Positions 18,616-27,120 of a stretch of 64,000 nucleotides of DNA are shown here, in pieces. The notes beneath the pieces were generated by a model, which did no database searches, had not been told where the DNA came from, and was given only the letters and a program-made list of their open reading frames with translations. The stretch covers positions 1 to 64,000 of the forward strand of contig VBHI01000226.1 of NCBI GenBank assembly GCA_005881495.1. Direction: 5' to 3'. The position numbers were made by a program, and so were the translations under genes. Numbering within the stretch: position 1 is the first letter of the stretch; every line of letters starts with the position of its first letter. Origin of the DNA: Chloroflexota bacterium. Lineage in GTDB: Bacteria > Chloroflexota > Ktedonobacteria > Ktedonobacterales > Ktedonobacteraceae.

Positions 18616-18855
18616 CTAGCCTTTGACCGCTCCTGCGACCACCCCCTGCACCATGTATTTCTGTATGAACAGGAAGAAGATAATGGTAGGAATAGACGCC
18701 AGGCTGGCCGCCGCCATCAAGCTTCCCCAGTCCGTTGAATACTGCTGCATGAACATCTGGATACCCACCGGAATGGTCATCGTATTGGGGTCGCGCAGGA
18801 AGATACTGGCGATCAGGAACTCATTATAGCATAGGCGGAATACAGTGAAAATATC
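18616..18855 (-). pseudogene. 3' fragment of a carbohydrate ABC transporter permease (MalG type)
   Basis: Reading the minus strand gives IFTVFRLCYNEFLIASIFL, then TMTIPVGIQMF, DWGSLMAA(S)LASIPTIIFF and the family C terminus FIQKYMVQGVVAGAVKG before a TAG at 18616-18618. This is the typical end of a MalG-type inner-membrane permease of a sugar ABC importer. The frame closes at a TAG near 18880, and the EAA-loop and upstream helices are missing. Only about 75 of an expected 280 residues remain. It lies directly upstream of the second oxidoreductase. Confidence 0.8.
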
Positions 18856-18929
18856 GCGTGAAGGACTGGACTTGAGGAAGGACTACTGTAACAAAGAAGC
18901 GCTCAAAAGGTGCAAAAAGCGACGGAGCA

Positions 18930-19250
18930 TCAAGTACGTGCGAGAAAGCCGAACCAGAGGAGCAAAGCACCAACCACTAAAAGCGTGATGGCCAGTTGAA
19001 AGACGATCCCATCCGAATCGCGGGGCAAGAGAAGGAAGAGAAGACCACAGAGCAGCACACTGAAGCCAATGCTCACGAGCCGACCAAGTTGATGCTCGAA
19101 GGACCGATGAGATACGATCCTGTTGCAGTCCTCGCAAGAAGAACGTTGCAGGTGATGAAAGCAGAAGCACTGCAGACAAGACGGACAAATTGTGCCGGGC
19201 TGAGAACAACCTGGTGCCTCACACATACACTTCTCCTCTTGCTGGTCCAT
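18930..19250 (-). CDS. Small Cys-rich zinc-binding membrane protein
   Basis: A 106-residue protein. The N-terminal 50 residues are packed with Cys and His: CMCEAPGC, ICPSCLQCFCFHH and CEDCN, a spacing that recalls AN1- or B-box-type zinc fingers. Two hydrophobic helices follow (about 60-78 and 84-102). The ATG at 19250 is chosen because GAGAGG lies 7 bases upstream; a longer frame begins at 19286. The role is unknown; the zinc module probably faces the cytoplasm. Confidence 0.72.
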   Translation of the reverse strand: MDQQEEKCMCEAPGCSQPGTICPSCLQCFCFHHLQRSSCEDCNRIVSHRSFEHQLGRLVSIGFSVLLCGLLFLLLPRDSDGIVFQLAITLLVVGALLLWFGFLART

Positions 19251-19460
19251 CGGCTTCCTCTCTACGAAATGTGCAGAAACTTTCATTTTCCAGGCTGGCT
19301 ATCGTCTCTCGTTCATCAATATGGTAATCTTGTATTATTATATGACAATAAAGGTCAATGTTGGATAAGCATGTCATAATTTACCTGTTTCACTACAGCC
19401 CTGGAGCAGAAATATCTATTTTCTCTAGTACGAGATAGTACGACTACAGGAGCAATCGCC

Positions 19461-20294
19461 ATGAAAAAAATTGTCGTCACGGGAGGTAGTGGGAAGGCGG
19501 GTCACGCAACGATCAAAGAACTCGTGGAGCGTGATTATGACGTTTTGAACGTGGATCTCTTACCACCACGCGAGCGTCTGTGCCCCTATCTCAAAACGGA
19601 CCTGATGGAGTTGGGGCAGGTCTTTGAAGTACTCCAGGGAGCCGGTGCAGTCATCCACATGGGCGCCATACCGGCCCCTGATCTCCAGCCACCAGAGTCG
19701 ATCTTCCGTCACAATACCCTGACCACGTATAACGTTTTCAGCGCGGCGGTCTCACTTGGGTTACAAAAAGTGGTATGGGCGTCGAGCGAAACGACGCTAG
19801 GCTTACCGTTTGACCGTGTGAAGCCGGCTTATGCGCCCATCGATGAAGGCCATCCGCTCTATCCTGAATCCAGCTATGCGCTCTCCAAGGTCATCTCTGA
19901 AGAAATGGCACGCCAATTCAATCGCTGGAGTGGTATCCCCTTTGTAGGGTTGCGCTTCTCCAACGTGATGCTGCCACAGGACTATGAGCGCTTTCCTTCG
20001 TTCTCCAAGGATCCCACTCTTCGGAAGTGGAACCTGTGGGGGTACGTTGACGCCCGTGATGTCGGTCAGAGCTGTCGGCTCGCGCTGGAGGCGGATACCA
20101 CCGGAGCTGAGGTCTTCATCATAGCGGCGGCGGATACGGTTATGAATCGTCCCAGCCGCGAACTGCTGGCAGAAGTCTTCCCAGGCGTCCCACTGCGCGG
20201 CGAGATCGGGGAATTTGAGTCGCTGCTTTCCAGCGAGAAAGCGCGTAACGTGCTCGGCTATCGCCCGCAGTACTCCTGGCGCACTGCCTCCTGA
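19461..20294 (+). CDS. NAD-dependent epimerase/dehydratase (extended SDR)
   Basis: A 277-residue extended short-chain dehydrogenase. The cofactor motif VVTGGSGKAGHATI is at the N terminus, Asp in NVDLLPPRE suggests NAD(H), the substrate-site Ser is in VWASSE, and the catalytic pair is in YALSK. Such proteins act on nucleotide sugars or sugar acids. Similar proteins accompany sugar-catabolic operons, and this one borders the sugar-gene remains, though on the opposite strand. Length is somewhat short of UDP-glucose 4-epimerase (about 330). The start ATG has AGGAG about 12 bases upstream. Confidence 0.88.
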   Translation: MKKIVVTGGSGKAGHATIKELVERDYDVLNVDLLPPRERLCPYLKTDLMELGQVFEVLQGAGAVIHMGAIPAPDLQPPESIFRHNTLTTYNVFSAAVSLGLQKVVWASSETTLGLPFDRVKPAYAPIDEGHPLYPESSYALSKVISEEMARQFNRWSGIPFVGLRFSNVMLPQDYERFPSFSKDPTLRKWNLWGYVDARDVGQSCRLALEADTTGAEVFIIAAADTVMNRPSRELLAEVFPGVPLRGEIGEFESLLSSEKARNVLGYRPQYSWRTAS

Positions 20295-20330
20295 GAGAGC
20301 GCAAGAGCACATGCGGTCAACCTGCCACTA

Positions 20331-20358
20331 TTCATACTCTTTCCAGGTATGCTATAAT
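20331..20358 (+). promoter_or_regulatory. Putative promoter for mnmA-lepA
   Basis: A perfect -10 TATAAT at 20353-20358 follows TTCATA at 20331-20336 with a 16-base spacer. Transcription would start near 20365, run through the hairpin at 20390-20421 and reach mnmA at 20456. Confidence 0.5.
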
Positions 20359-20389
20359 ATGCTTGTTTGCAGCGCGTGGAACAGGAAGA

Positions 20390-20421
20390 GACTAGCCCAC
20401 ACCATAGGCTAGTCCTTTTTT
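20390..20421 (+). terminator. Intrinsic terminator in the mnmA leader
   Basis: GACTAGCC (20390-20397) pairs with GGCTAGTC (20407-20414) and is followed by a run of T residues. It lies between a good -10 box and the mnmA start, on the sense strand, so it is either an attenuator or the end of a very short RNA. Confidence 0.7.
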
Positions 20422-20455
20422 CTACCTGGCAAGTTAGATACAGGAGCAGAGCATT

Positions 20456-21628
20456 ATGTCGAGAATAGTCGTCGCAATGAGCGGCGGCGTGGATAGTTCG
20501 GTCGCCGCCGCACTATTGCAAGAGCAAGGCCACGAGGTAATTGGGATCATGTTGCGCCTCTGGTCTGAACCGGGTGTTATCGAAGACGATGGTGTTGAGC
20601 GAGTCGTCCAAAATAAATGCTGCTCCCTAGAATCAGTTGATGACGCAAGACGTGTCGCACGTTTGCTCGATATTCCGTTTTACCTGGTTAACGTAGAGCA
20701 GGAGTTTAAGAATACAGTCGTGGACATGTTCTACGAGGAGTACGTGGCAGGCCGCACACCCAACCCCTGCCTGACATGCAACCGCCATATTCGCTTCACA
20801 GTGATGCTTAACCGGGCACTCGCGCTTGATGCGGATTACCTGGCAACAGGCCATTATGTGCGCGTGGATGACCATCCTATTACAGGCAAGCGCAGGTTAC
20901 GACGCGGGATTGATGCTGAGAAGGACCAATCATATGTACTGCATGTGCTTAACCAGCACCAACTCGCTCATGCTTGCTTTCCACTCGGCTCGTTCACAAA
21001 ATCACAGGTTCGAGCGATGGCAGCAGAACGCGGCATGACGGTGGCGACAAAGGCAGAGAGCCAGGAAATATGTTTTGTTGCACAGAACGATTATCGTGGT
21101 TTTATTGATCGCTATGGGGCCAGTGCTCTAGCGGAACGAGAACCCATTAGCACAGGCGTAGACGGTACAGCTTACGGCGCAAAGCCGCTGATTTCACTGC
21201 CAAGGCCAGGCCCAATCTTTGATCAAATTGGCACACCTTTGGGTCGCCATCGCGGACTCGCCTTCTACACCATCGGGCAGCGCAAAGGTCTCGGCCTGAC
21301 CTCTCGCGAACCCTTGCACGTACTCAAGATCGATGCTGCTCAAAATGCGCTCATCGTTGGCCCTGCAACGGCGTTAGAGAGAACGAACTTTACTGTTGGA
21401 AAAATGCACTATGTGAGCGGCGATATTCCAACCAGGCCGTTCGAGGCAAACGCACGTATACGCTATAAGGCACGAGAGGAACATGCGCTGGTGACTCCCC
21501 TGGAGAGGAATCGTGTGAACGTGACACTTTTACGCCCACAGCGTTCGATTACACCTGGACAAGCAGCCGTCTTCTATGGCGGTGAGGAGGGTGATGAGGT
21601 GTTGTGTGGAGGAATTATTGAAGAATGA
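20456..21628 (+). CDS. mnmA: tRNA-specific 2-thiouridylase MnmA
   Basis: Makes 2-thiouridine at the wobble position 34 of Lys, Glu and Gln tRNAs, using ATP and a relayed persulfide. The PP-loop [13 protein letters not shown] is at residue 9, the first catalytic Cys in [16 protein letters not shown] follows, and the second catalytic Cys is in ESQEICFV. The C-terminal beta-barrel follows, including GQRKGLGL. The 390 residues are slightly above the usual 360-380, mostly from a short insert near residue 45. GGAGCAG lies upstream of the ATG. lepA starts inside its stop codon (ATGA), so the two are coupled. Confidence 0.97.
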   Translation: MSRIVVAMSGGVDSSVAAALLQEQGHEVIGIMLRLWSEPGVIEDDGVERVVQNKCCSLESVDDARRVARLLDIPFYLVNVEQEFKNTVVDMFYEEYVAGRTPNPCLTCNRHIRFTVMLNRALALDADYLATGHYVRVDDHPITGKRRLRRGIDAEKDQSYVLHVLNQHQLAHACFPLGSFTKSQVRAMAAERGMTVATKAESQEICFVAQNDYRGFIDRYGASALAEREPISTGVDGTAYGAKPLISLPRPGPIFDQIGTPLGRHRGLAFYTIGQRKGLGLTSREPLHVLKIDAAQNALIVGPATALERTNFTVGKMHYVSGDIPTRPFEANARIRYKAREEHALVTPLERNRVNVTLLRPQRSITPGQAAVFYGGEEGDEVLCGGIIEE

Positions 21629-23362
21629 CCGATCAAGCACATATTAGGAATTTCTGTATTATCGCGCACATTGATCATGGAAAGTCAACATTGGCAGATC
21701 GCCTGTTAGAATTTACGGGAACTGTCTCCAGGCGGGAATTGATGGAACAGACGCTAGACCAGATGGATCTAGAGCGTGAAAAGGGCATCACCATCAAAGC
21801 CCAGGCGGTGCGCATGCGCTACACGGCGCTCAATGGCGCAGAGTACGAATTGAACCTGATAGATACTCCCGGCCATGTCGATTTCACCTATGAAGTGTCG
21901 CGCAGCCTCGCCGCCTGTGAAGGGGCATTACTGGTCATTGACTCCACGCAGGGCATTGAGGCACAGACGCTGGCTAACCTGTACCTGGCACTTGAAGCCG
22001 ATCTGAGCATCATTCCTGTTATCAATAAGATTGATCTGCCCAGCGCCGATCCTGAACGCGTCTTGCAAGAGGTCGAGGAGGTCATTGGACTGCCGAAAGA
22101 CGAGTGTATTCTTGCTTCGGCCAAAGAAGGTATCGGCACGCAGGAGATTTTAGAAGCCATTATCATGCAAGTTCCGCCTCCCAGGGGCAATCCTGCCGCG
22201 CCACTACGCGCCCTGGTCTTCGATTCTCACTATGATTCGTACAAGGGTGTCATCGCCTATGTGCGCATCGTTGATGGACAGTTGCACGAAGGGGAACGGC
22301 TGTCAATGATGGCAGCTGGCAGTACAACCGATATATTAGAAGTGGGCTATTTCCAGCCGCGCCTGATCTCCGCAGGCATACTCACTGCGGGAGAGGTTGG
22401 ATATATCGCGACTGGGTTCAAAAATGTGAAAGATTGCCGTGTAGGTGACACAGTGACTACTCCCACCGCACTTGGTCACGTCGAGGCACTACCCGGCTAC
22501 AAACCGGCCAAACCGATGGTTTTCGCGGGAATCTATCCAGTTGAAGGAAGCGACTATCCGCTTTTACGTGATGCACTTGATCGTCTGAAGTTAAACGATG
22601 CCTCCCTTTTTTACGAGCCAGAAACCTCAAACGCGTTAGGCTTTGGCTTTCGCTGCGGCTTTTTGGGCCTACTACACATGGAAATTATCCAGGAACGGCT
22701 GGAGCGGGAGTACGACATGGACATACTGGCCACCGCTCCAAGTGTAGAGTACTATGTCACACCTACGAACGGGCCATTGGTCAAAGTGGATAATCCATCA
22801 GATTTTCCTGCCTCCGGAGATATCGAGAAGATCGAAGAACCCTGGATGGATATATCCATTTTCACGCCTTCACGCTATATCGGAACGATTATGGACCTTG
22901 TTACCTCGCGGCGCGGCATCTTCAAAGAGATGAAGTATATCGAACCTGAGCGCGTCTTATTGATGTATATCATGCCGCTGCAAGAGCTGATTGTCGATTT
23001 TTACGACCAGCTCAAGTCGCGCACACAAGGATACGCGTCGCTCGACTACAGCTTTGGCGGCTATCAGGAAGCGGACCTGGTGAAGTTGGACATTCTCGTC
23101 AATGGTTATCCAGTGGATGCGCTATCACTGATTCTCCACCGGGACAAGGCCTATGCCCAGGGAAGAACGCTCACGCATTATTGCTCGCGAATCGGTCAAA
23201 GCGTTGCGCAAAGACGTGCTGGCCAAATGTTACGGCGGTGACATTTCGCGTAAACGTAAATTGCTGGAGAAGCAAAAAGAGGGAAAGAAGCGCATGAAAA
23301 TGGTGGGTAACGTGGAAATTCCACAGGAAGCTTTCATGGCGATATTATCACTGGGTGATTAG
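21625..23362 (+). pseudogene. lepA: Elongation factor 4 (LepA) gene with a 3' internal deletion and frameshift
   Basis: LepA is a ribosome-associated GTPase. Frame 1 (21625-23241) has all G motifs: [10 protein letters not shown], the switch regions, [16 protein letters not shown], and the LepA-specific [14 protein letters not shown] and the [10 protein letters not shown] segment. At about 23165 the conserved stretch that should follow (about 24 residues, including the family's ELIPRQ region) is absent, and the frame changes. Frame 2 then gives the genuine C terminus [40 protein letters not shown]. The frame-1 protein ends in 20 unrelated residues after AYAQGR and lacks the tail that reaches into the ribosomal A site. 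It overlaps the mnmA stop by four bases (ATGA). Either the gene is damaged or the sequence is in error here. Confidence 0.9.
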
Positions 23363-23398
23363 AATAGAGGGGGGAAAAAAAGATCTTGTAATGCCAGC

Positions 23399-23429
23399 AA
23401 GGACTAGATACTCTTGTTATCTAGTCCTT
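23399..23429. terminator. Hairpin terminator after lepA
   Basis: AAGGACTAGATA (23399-23410) pairs perfectly with TATCTAGTCCTT (23418-23429) around a 7-base loop, followed by GTGTGTTTCTTTT. It ends the mnmA-lepA operon and could also stop the opposing minus-strand transcript. Confidence 0.8.
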
Positions 23430-23668
23430 GTGTGTTTCTTTTCTGCACAACTCCCGTGTCACGTCAACCGAGATTTATTGCAAACATACGGGCAAGATAG
23501 ACATTGTAATGCTGTTATGCCCTTAGCAACATCCCTCTGCTTACCCCCGCCAACCTGCGACATTAGCTGTCGTTTGGTACCGGCTACTCTGTGCAAACAA
23601 GAGATAGACGCGGATAAATCAGGAAATGGTCAGACGCTCAGAGGCTCGGATGCCCGCCTGCACGGGCT

Positions 23669-23728
23669 CTACTTGTCAATCTGAAATACCATCCCTAAGA
23701 GGCGTACTGGTTTCTTCATTGGCTTCAT
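23669..23728 (-). CDS. Possible 19-residue peptide with a structured leader
   Basis: ATG at 23726-23728, TAG at 23669-23671. The peptide begins MKPMKKPVRLLGM and is basic and mildly hydrophobic. The ribosome site AAAGGAG sits 5 bases before the ATG, which is near ideal. It is preceded by a strong promoter and three hairpins in about 90 bases. The region beyond it (23430-23668) has no recognised gene. The function is unknown; it may be a leader or signalling peptide, or an RNA whose peptide is incidental. Confidence 0.5.
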   Translation of the reverse strand: MKPMKKPVRLLGMVFQIDK

Positions 23729-23755
23729 AAGGTCTCCTTTCGGATTTTACCAATG

Positions 23756-23820
23756 CAGGGCAGTCGCCCTGTGCCAGGGTTTCTTTGCTTCCCTGGTATG
23801 TTCCTTTTGTTTGGAACATA
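23756..23820 (-). ncRNA. Three-hairpin 5' leader
   Basis: Three adjacent perfect stems: TATGTTCC/GGAACATA (23797-23820), CCAGGG/CCCTGG (23774-23796) and CAGGGC...GCCCTG (23756-23771). All lie between the promoter at 23825-23853 and the 19-codon frame. The packing suggests a functional RNA leader. It matches no riboswitch class I can name. Confidence 0.45.
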
Positions 23821-23824
23821 ATCA

Positions 23825-23853
23825 AGTGTATCATAGTATATCAAAAAAGTCAA
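23825..23853 (-). promoter_or_regulatory. Strong sigma-70-like promoter on the minus strand
   Basis: Minus-strand TTGACT (23853-23848), a 17-base spacer and TACACT (23830-23825). The predicted start at about 23818 falls just before the first leader hairpin. This is among the best promoter matches in the window. Confidence 0.6.
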
Positions 23854-24175
23854 GTCAACACATCACTTCAAAAAGGGAAGTATCGCCACTAACTCTTTTT
23901 CCATCAACAAAGTGCGCTATCAGGTGTCATCCGATAAAATCTCAGGTAGTTGCCCTATTTCCCAGGACTTGCACCCCGCTCTATGATATGGAATAGAATA
24001 TTGTATAGACTTGCATTCATCCCAAAACAAACGCTCTGTGCACAATCGGCACCTGGGTATTTGCATTAAAATAGAAGATTGTGGCACATGTGCAGAGCGC
24101 CCAGGGAAACGTGGGAGACTGTTGTTGCCATAAGAAGATGAACAGCAGAAAAATCGTATGAGAGGAATTAACGTC

Positions 24176-24610
24176 ATGAGTACAAAGCGATTAGGATTTC
24201 TAACAATGTCAATTGTTGTATTAGCGTTGGGGAGCATTCTATTTGCCGCCTGTACACGGCCAGGCACTACCCCTACAGGAAACGCCGGAAAAACACCAAC
24301 GACAGAAGCTGGTGGCGGGGGAACAACGGTGCACATGAATGCATCGAATTTTGTGGTATCCAGCACTACAATTCCTAAGGGATCTAAACTCACCCTTATC
24401 GACGATGTAGGTGTGCCGCATATCATACAGAATGGCACATATAGTGCCAGCGGGGTACCCATACCTGGTAAGACACCAGGTGCGCCAGACGTGAACGTTC
24501 AATTCGCAGGGAGTGATACGAAAGATATCGGCCCATTTACCACGGCTGGAACGTTCCACATTTATTGTACGATTCACGTAAATATGGCTTTGACGATTAC
24601 AGTGAAGTGA
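24176..24610 (+). CDS. Cupredoxin-domain lipoprotein
   Basis: A 144-residue exported protein. A signal sequence ends in a lipobox (ILFAAC), then a Thr/Gly/Pro linker, then a plastocyanin/azurin-like fold from about residue 50. The copper ligands are visible: His in VPHIIQ, then Cys, His and Met in YCTIHVNMALTI. This is a type 1 blue-copper site, anchored outside the membrane, likely to carry electrons. The ATG at 24176 is preferred over 24158 because GAGAGGAA lies just upstream. It stands alone; no copper oxidase gene is next to it. Confidence 0.88.
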   Translation: MSTKRLGFLTMSIVVLALGSILFAACTRPGTTPTGNAGKTPTTEAGGGGTTVHMNASNFVVSSTTIPKGSKLTLIDDVGVPHIIQNGTYSASGVPIPGKTPGAPDVNVQFAGSDTKDIGPFTTAGTFHIYCTIHVNMALTITVK

Positions 24611-25015
24611 CAACTCCCCATGTCTGAAACCAGCTGCTTTACGCCGCGACTTGGTAATTCGTAAATGAGAGAGGGGCAATGTTGATGAGAGTCATTGCAT
24701 GTTCACCGGAACGTTGCCCTATCAAATTGGGAAGAGATTCCATTACAATATTGCCCGAATAGGACTCTTGGTAGACCCGATTTGGATTTTTCTGTCGTCT
24801 AATGTATTATAAGCATGGACACAGGTTTTGAATAGATAGAAACCAGCAAGAACAGATCGTCGTTATTCAATGTAACCATTTGCCGTTGGCTGACGTATTG
24901 AATAATGAAAGTAGTATCGTTTAGAGTGCGTGCTAGTTCTTCGTAGTTTACCATTCACATAGATAGTCTCGTCGAAATCGTGATGTAATCTTTTGACACC
25001 AAAGAGGTAAAAACA
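24611..25015. other. Intergenic region with a possible promoter
   Basis: No gene seen. TTGGAT (24782-24787), a 17-base spacer and TATTAT (24805-24810) form a moderate promoter pointing at the small gene at 25016, giving a leader of about 200 bases. Nothing else is recognised. Confidence 0.4.
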
Positions 25016-25216
25016 ATGGAAGCTGCAATGATGGACAACAACCTCAACCGCGCACTTGAGCTACTCGGGGGTTCTATTGACCCGGAAATCGAGGAGTCTT
25101 ACGCGTCGATCGAAGCCCGTATCCTGGCCCAGGCTTTGGAGAACGTGGAATTGGCTGAACGTCGCCTGCGCGAGATACGAAAACTTGTAGGTGACTTCGA
25201 GGAAATCCTGGATTAA
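25016..25216 (+). CDS. Small acidic helical protein, function unknown
   Basis: A 66-residue protein that is almost all helix-forming, with alternating charged and hydrophobic residues from residue 25 to the end (ARILAQALENVELAERRLRE), which suggests a coiled coil. AGAGGT lies 9 bases before the ATG. A second ATG four codons in is an alternative start. No family is recognised. Confidence 0.6.
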   Translation: MEAAMMDNNLNRALELLGGSIDPEIEESYASIEARILAQALENVELAERRLREIRKLVGDFEEILD

Positions 25217-25521
25217 TCGCTGAGAAAAGGTAGTGAAACCCCTTTATTTGCTCGTTCAGAGGGAACGTATAACCTTTTTCTGTTGATACGGCCAGGTACT
25301 TCCTCCAAAGCAACCATTTTCGTTTCCAAACGACCTCTATAATGATCTCCTCTATAAGCTGCTTCACGTGCTAAACGTTGGGAATTGTCTCGCTGCTACG
25401 GAAATCCCATATCCCAAAAAATTACAGCATCTTCGTCTAAATAAGTAGAGCCGAATCTCTTTTCCTGTTGTAACATGGACATTTCCACCTCTTTACTGCT
25501 CCTGTACGCTGGAGGCCAGGT
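25217..25521. other. Gap before the TIR gene
   Basis: No gene can be supported. Minus-strand frames here overlap the TIR gene start and look like shadows. The TIR gene's ribosome site (GGAGG, 25511-25515) is at the end of the stretch. Confidence 0.4.
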
Positions 25522-26894
25522 ATGAACGTATTTATCAGCTACCGGCACAAAGACTGGGGGATTGCGCGACAAATCGCCGAACAATTGCGGCGGCGCATCA
25601 ATGGGTATGTATTCTTTGATGAAAGAAGCATCGATCAGGCCGACTTCGAGAGGAGCATTCTCTCCCACCTGCGGCAAAGTCAGGTTGTGGTCATCATTGT
25701 CACGGAGAACACTTTCGCTGCCGAACGCATAAGACAGAGCGATGATTGGATTCGCCGTGAGATGAAAGAGGCTTTATACCAGGGGAAAGACATCGTACCC
25801 GTGAGGATTAACGCTCCTTTTCCTCCGACGCACCAGCTTCCCCCCGACATCCAGCGTATTGCGCACATGAACAGCCTCGAACTGCATCCTGGTCATCGCG
25901 TCTTTGAGGCAGGCCTACAGAACCTCGTCGATTTTATCAATAGAATCTCAGGATCTGAAGGGGAGAACATCCTCTACAAAACAAAAGAAGCTTTGCTGCA
26001 AGGGAACTATCTGGGCGCGCGGCGCGAACTTGAAAAGGTCTTAGACGTGCTTGATACCTACGCCGAGCCACAGTACATTGCACGCGGTGATTTCTACCGG
26101 GCGCTCATCCAACTCAATGGTAGGCGCCCCTATATACAAACATTTCCAAACATGCGTGAGGTCGAGACCTGGATGAGATCAGCCATCAGCCGGCACAAAA
26201 CCGCAACCTATCTGCTTGGGCTTGGTCTGTTCACACTCGATTTCCTATTGTTCTAGGCTTCATCATCGTAGTCCGTAGCTCACAGCCAACTGATCAGGAA
26301 TATGATCAGTGGGTGGACAAGCAGAGAGCGCTCATTGCCTCAACTGCACTACAAAAGGTGCATATGGACCCAAGCGAGCTCATCAGAGAGTCATTATCCC
26401 TTCACGGGATAATCCTACCTGGTTCGGCTGAAGCAAATCCATATAGGGACAACATTTATAGTAAGAAGGGCAAAGACGGCTTTTACCGCTATAGCGTGAA
26501 CGTCTTTACCTACTTTTTCCCGGCTGAGCACCACATAGCCGTCTTGTCATGTGACGTTGATGCACTCGACCAGCGAATTCATATTCAGCACACTGATCAC
26601 TACTTTTACACAGATATGGTGGGCATCAATACGGGAGAGGGACGGTTACAAGATGAGAAGGAGAGGACCACCCTGCTGATTCAAGGATTTTCTTTGAGAG
26701 TCGCGAACGGTGATGCTATCGGTATCGGTGGAGTGCTGAGCGTGAAGGTTCTCGACTCCAAGAATAAGAAGAGCGGCCCGAAAGTTGCTTTCGTTGATAC
26801 TGAAGTGAGCAAAACGGTCCAGGCATTGCTCATGTTGCTGCGACAGAAAAAGCAAGATCAGCCGCAGCAGATTCAGAGGATGAGGCAGTATTAA
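25522..26894 (+). pseudogene. TIR-domain membrane protein, split by a frameshift at the transmembrane helix
   Basis: Frame 1 (25522-26256) has an N-terminal TIR domain (residues 1-140): MNVFISYRHKDWGIARQIAE, VFFDERSID, VVVIIVTENT, and WIRREMKEAL with Glu80 at the usual catalytic NADase position. A helical linker (about 150-225) follows, then the start of a membrane helix, YLLGLGLFT. The frame ends at TAG 26254. The next frame, read through the same bases, continues FPIVLGFIIVVRSSQ and then the 193-residue C-terminal domain (26313-26894; VNVFTYFFPAEHHIAVLSCD). A single missing base near 26235-26240 would restore one protein of about 457 residues: TIR, helix linker, membrane helix, extracytoplasmic-type domain. 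GGAGG lies 6 bases before the ATG. The C-terminal domain is not recognised. Confidence 0.8.
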
Positions 26895-26918
26895 CATCTT
26901 CTATAACCTGAGTCGGCA

Positions 26919-26958
26919 GTCCCCTGGCTCATTTCTCTAGAGAAATGAGCCAGGGGAC
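26919..26958. terminator. Perfect 40-base palindrome after the TIR gene
   Basis: Two 20-base arms (GTCCCCTGGCTCATTTCTCT and its complement) meet with no loop. It lies 25 bases after the TIR gene's last stop and could act as a terminator, but no T tract follows on the plus strand. A perfect no-loop palindrome of this length is uncommon. Confidence 0.55.
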
Positions 26959-27120
26959 CCGCATCAAGGGTAAAGGGTCATGGCGCATGAACTTTACAAT
27001 CAACTGGCCATTGATTTATGTTCCATCGTTGTCGTAATATGTCAACATATCTACATGAATAGCGTTACCTATAGAGTCGCCATGATTGGCGGCTTTTTAT
27101 TCCTCTAGGAAAAGAGCGAG

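Noticed and set aside
21625..23362. Programmed ribosomal frameshift in lepA
   Set aside because: No slippery site is evident and conserved residues are missing at the junction, so shifting alone would not restore the protein.
23355..23684. 109-codon plus-strand ORF after lepA
   Set aside because: It runs through the terminator hairpin, has no ribosome site or family, and overlaps the minus-strand leader region.
25522..26894. Thoeris, CBASS or other named TIR defence system
   Set aside because: No sirtuin-like, cyclase, STING or Argonaute partner gene is adjacent.
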